Shown here one piece after another: positions 61,301 to 64,000 of a stretch of 64,000 bases of DNA. Under the pieces are notes generated by a model. It had not been told where the DNA came from and did not search any database. It saw only the letters and a list, made by a program, of their open reading frames with translations. The position numbers and the translations under genes are program-made. This DNA comes from Dromaius novaehollandiae (taxonomy: Eukaryota > Chordata > Aves > Casuariiformes > Dromaiidae): positions 18,139,501-18,203,500 of the forward strand of contig NC_088111.1 in assembly GCF_036370855.1 (NCBI RefSeq), written 5' to 3'. Every line of letters starts with the position of its first letter. Within the stretch, counting starts at the first letter, position 1.

Positions 61301-63432
61301 ACCATCACATCGCTGACAGGAGTCATTGATGTTCACCACAATCTCCTTGTTAACACCTTTTGCGGCTTGAGTGAACGTCAATTCCATGATATACTGTATA
61401 GGAAACATGAACATCAATCTACAACTGATATGTGCTGGGATCTTAAGCAGACTTTAGTCATTTTACGTCAAATATCAAACAATGCTTAAAATATATCCAG
61501 GTAATGGAGTGGGAGAAAAATGGATGGATACACACATGTTCTGTCTCATTTTAGGAAGCAATGATCTGTCTCACTTAAATAGAAAGGGGTACAAAAGGAT
61601 AGCAAACATCGCAAGAAAGATGACTACACCAGTCTGATGAGCAGTTGTGCAACAGAAATGACATTTAAAAGTAGAAATGAAGAAAAGACAGTAAAAATAG
61701 AAATCATTTTTCTGCTCTTAAGAAAAAAGAAAGAAAACATTACTACATCTATAGGCCTTATTTAATGAGAAAACAGCAACAGTAAGTGTGAAGTCTTTCA
61801 ATGCCAGTGAAAGCACATGCTCTTCCTCAATAAACTCTTTACCTGGCAAGGAGAGTAATCAGCAAAGATTTTCTACTACCTCCTGGGTATCTTCCCACAA
61901 AACAGAATATTCTGCTTATAATAAACCCAGAAGTCCTGAATACCAGACATATTTCTGAAGACAGTGCACAAATCAAGAGTATAAATACCTAAGAGTGCAT
62001 TTAGCTGCAGTACAAAGAAAAAACAAAACCTCTTTCTCACACTTAGGCTTCATTACAAAGTTAAGCCAATTCAACAGTCTAATCAAAAGCTGGAAGGCTT
62101 ATTTTACAGTTAAAAGTTATCCTGTGGCTTTCAGCATTAAAGTATAAAACAGACATATGTAGATCAACTTATAGCCTATACAATGATGAAAACAGTTTGA
62201 CAGCATTAACCAGTGTCAGAACACACCAGATAAAGCTTACACCCAGAGCAGCGAGTGACAGACTAGCGTTCCATGTAGTTCTATGTTTTTCATCTCACGT
62301 ACTCAGAAAATAAACATATTTCATCCATACCTCCTGCGGCTGGTCAAAGACACTCTGAAAGTCTCCAAAAGGGGATCCTGAAAACTCTCCAAAGATTTTT
62401 CTGAAAAGCTCCTCTGGATCAATTGATGGCCCGCTGCTCCAGTACTGGCGTCCAGCACCTGCTGCACCAGGATCAAAACTAGCTGTACCGTAAGCATCAT
62501 ATTGTTTCCGCTTCACTTCGTCACTTAATACCTTTGAGGTAAAAGAACGATACCATCAGGACACTGCACAGGCCTGGGGCAACAAGGCCAGGCCTGGACA
62601 GTCTGTATCTGCATAGTCACGTCTCTCAGGAGAATCCAAGGCTACATGCGTTACCAGCACAAGCCCGTTCTCCAACCTTCCTCATGATGTGAGGGAGGCT
62701 GGCGCAGCCATCACGATCAACCGAATTATCAGAAAGCCTCTTCTTTCATCATCTCTCTCACATGTCATCGGGAAAATGACAAGATTTTGCTAATTCATAA
62801 TAAGCAAGAATAGCTTACATTATATATTAGATCATTAATATACTGCATGAAAGCTAGCAGTGAGTGCTGGAATAAATTTGAAAACCTATTAGAGTCGCAA
62901 CCAGCACAAAAAGACTTCTGAAGAAGCTGAAGAGCAGGAAGAAGCGGGAGCTGGTACAGGAGTGGGAAGCAAAGTGTAATATACCTTTTTCTCAAAAAAT
63001 GTACTAACTACTGACAGGTTTTTTTGTTTGTTTAAGCGGACCAGTAATTCCACCACCGTAATCAGCTTTCCCATCTATGCCAGTCAGTGATTACTGAAAA
63101 AGACCACAAATCCAAAAAAGTCAAAACACATTTAACTAAATCAGATATTTGAGTTAATAATAATTTCCTGGAGGTAATAAAGGCATGACTGGGGCAGAGG
63201 CACTGCTCAAGGCTAAAATACAACAGATGAAACAATAGTCATAGTTGTATAGAAAATTCACACAGAGAGAAGAAATATTTCCCCCCATCTGCTCCAAGCA
63301 TTCTTCCAGTCTTTCCCCCTTTTCACAATAATAAACCCTGTATATTACCTCATAGGCCTCTGCCAGCTGAGAGAACTTCTCTTTAGCTTTGGGGTCATCC
63401 TTATTTGTATCAGGATGGTATTTCTTTGCCAG
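52336..63432 (-). CDS. DNAJA3: DNAJA3 (Tid1), mitochondrial Hsp40, partial: 5' exons beyond window
   Basis: Spliced exons on the minus strand, 5' to 3': 63432-63349, 62531-62331, 61393-61241, 59366-59219, 58337-58273, 57627-57499, 57032-56917, 56124-56027, 52358-52336. They total 1,017 nt, 338 residues plus stop, all in frame. The product enters in the J domain ([10 protein letters not shown] with the HPD motif), continues through the G/F-rich linker ([14 protein letters not shown]) and the zinc-binding domain with all four CxxCxGxG units ([32 protein letters not shown]), then the two C-terminal substrate-binding beta domains ([35 protein letters not shown]), and ends GKRSTGN. That is the C-terminus of the short human isoform (453 residues, from memory), which leaves about 115 residues outside the window. 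DNAJA3 stimulates mitochondrial Hsp70 (HSPA9) in protein folding and also acts in apoptosis and signalling. Confidence 0.95.
52359..56026 (-). other. DNAJA3: last DNAJA3 intron
   Basis: A 3.7 kb intron. I searched it for the alternative exon that in human encodes the longer tail (ending KLKKMFTS) and found no convincing copy. A short minus-strand piece near 55120-55140 reads LKKM-like after a ttgttgcag acceptor, but lacks the rest. Confidence 0.5.
56027..56124 (-). CDS. DNAJA3: DNAJA3 exon: post-domain II helix and linker
   Basis: A 98-nt exon (acceptor ctgacctgcag, donor gtaagc) encoding [20 protein letters not shown], then [12 protein letters not shown]. Confidence 0.93.
56917..57032 (-). 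CDS. DNAJA3: DNAJA3 exon: C-terminal domain II
   Basis: A 116-nt exon (acceptor gttcctag, donor gtaagt) encoding [20 protein letters not shown], then [18 protein letters not shown]. Confidence 0.94.
57499..57627 (-). CDS. DNAJA3: DNAJA3 exon: C-terminal domain I/II
   Basis: A 129-nt phase-0 exon (acceptor gccttttag, donor gtaagt) encoding [20 protein letters not shown], then [20 protein letters not shown]. Confidence 0.94.
58273..58337 (-). CDS. DNAJA3: DNAJA3 exon: start of C-terminal domain I
   Basis: A 65-nt exon (acceptor ctaactgcag, donor gtatgt) encoding [20 protein letters not shown] plus R. It completes a Gly codon split with the previous exon. Confidence 0.93.
59219..59366 (-). CDS. 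DNAJA3: DNAJA3 exon: last two zinc-binding repeats
   Basis: A 148-nt exon (acceptor cttcactag, donor gttagt) encoding [20 protein letters not shown], then [20 protein letters not shown]. Confidence 0.93.
61241..61393 (-). CDS. DNAJA3: DNAJA3 exon: first two zinc-binding repeats
   Basis: A 153-nt phase-0 exon (acceptor cctatacag, donor gtaagt) encoding [20 protein letters not shown], then CQRCDGKG and CHYCNGTGM. Confidence 0.95.
62331..62531 (-). CDS. DNAJA3: DNAJA3 exon: end of J domain and G/F linker
   Basis: A 201-nt phase-0 exon (acceptor cctcaaag, donor gtatgg) encoding [15 protein letters not shown], then [20 protein letters not shown], and FDQPQE. Confidence 0.94.
63349..63432 (-). 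CDS. DNAJA3: DNAJA3 exon: J domain, HPD loop
   Basis: An 84-nt phase-0 exon (acceptor gttgtttag, donor gtaata) encoding [20 protein letters not shown] then SQLAEAYE. It contains the HPD tripeptide essential for stimulating Hsp70 ATPase activity. Confidence 0.94.
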
Positions 63433-64000
63433 CTAAACAACAAAAAATTAAATCTTAGAGACAGAAGTAATTTGCTTTAGCATATCTCACATGCCAGGAA
63501 AAACACATGAGAGAGCTTGGTATTCAACATCTATATTTTAGGGAACTAAAAGCATTCACTGTCTGTATCATCCCAATATAAGGAACCAAAAACCTGTCCC
63601 TAGTAGACTGATACATGATTCACTGAGTAGTTCCGAGACTTGATGTAAAGAGATGATATCTCTCGCCTGAGAGATGACAGCACAGAGCACAGATCCGCAA
63701 ATCTAGACAAGGGTTTAGCTTTCCTACCCCTACTTCAGAGTTTGTCTCCAGTGGGTCCAAACTGAGGAAATATGTATTTTTTCCAACGAACTTAAAGGAA
63801 TATTAGGAACAAAAGATCCCTTAGGGAAAAAAGAAAAAAAGAAGTGTTTCCCAGGATATAAGGCTTTCAAGTCTCTTCAGCACCAAAGATGCTGCGGGTA
63901 GCTACGACTGCTCTCCCTGGCTATGGGCCCTCTCCGTCGAGCCTCCCTCCACCCCCGCAGCCCCAAGGGCCCCGTGGGGCTCAGCTGGGCCGGGGGCAGC
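63433..64000 (-). other. DNAJA3: DNAJA3 intron at the window edge
   Basis: No exon carrying the DYYQILGV-like start of the J domain is seen. The final 110 bases are GC-rich and may begin approaching the promoter region or an unplaced exon. Confidence 0.5.

Overview
The window is vertebrate nuclear DNA, most likely from a sauropsid and probably a bird. Genes are split into short exons with GT-AG introns, introns are compact, CpG islands are present, and there are only a few old repeats (two MIR-like relics, one reptile/bird-style interspersed repeat). Species cannot be fixed from sequence alone. A paleognath bird or a crocodilian would also fit. All gene names rest on remembered vertebrate proteins, not on a search.

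Layout, left to right. (1) 1-15.04 kb, plus strand: the 3' end of CLUAP1 (IFT38), with its last two coding exons (10579-10634 and 14728-14874), the stop and a poly(A) signal. (2) 15.04-18.68 kb: short tail-to-tail spacer. (3) 18.68-34.92 kb, minus strand: a complete, intact NLRC3 coding sequence in 18 coding exons. These are a two-codon start exon, a well-formed CARD exon, a 1.74 kb NACHT exon and fifteen single-LRR exons. The exon phases sum to 1,094 codons including the stop. (4) 34.9-47.2 kb: about 12 kb with no gene I can recognise, mostly GC-rich, with three AT-rich homeobox-motif islands. (5) 47.2-50.2 kb, plus strand: a strong CpG island followed by what looks like a decayed NMRAL1 (HSCARG). 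Its last coding exon is read in three frames and its upstream exons are barely recognisable. (6) 51.2-64 kb, minus strand: the 3' three-quarters of DNAJA3 (Tid1), intact over nine coding exons. Its first exons lie beyond the right edge.

The pairs CLUAP1/NLRC3 and NMRAL1/DNAJA3 are each tail-to-tail, as in human 16p13.3. In human, however, these two pairs lie far apart, so the NLRC3-NMRAL1 junction here is a lineage-specific (or mammal-lost) arrangement. No operon, mobile-element cargo, CRISPR array or tRNA was found. The observations most worth a second look are the possible loss of NMRAL1 beside a retained CpG island, the intact CARD of NLRC3, and an 82-bp duplicated intron segment that records an LRR-exon-associated duplication.
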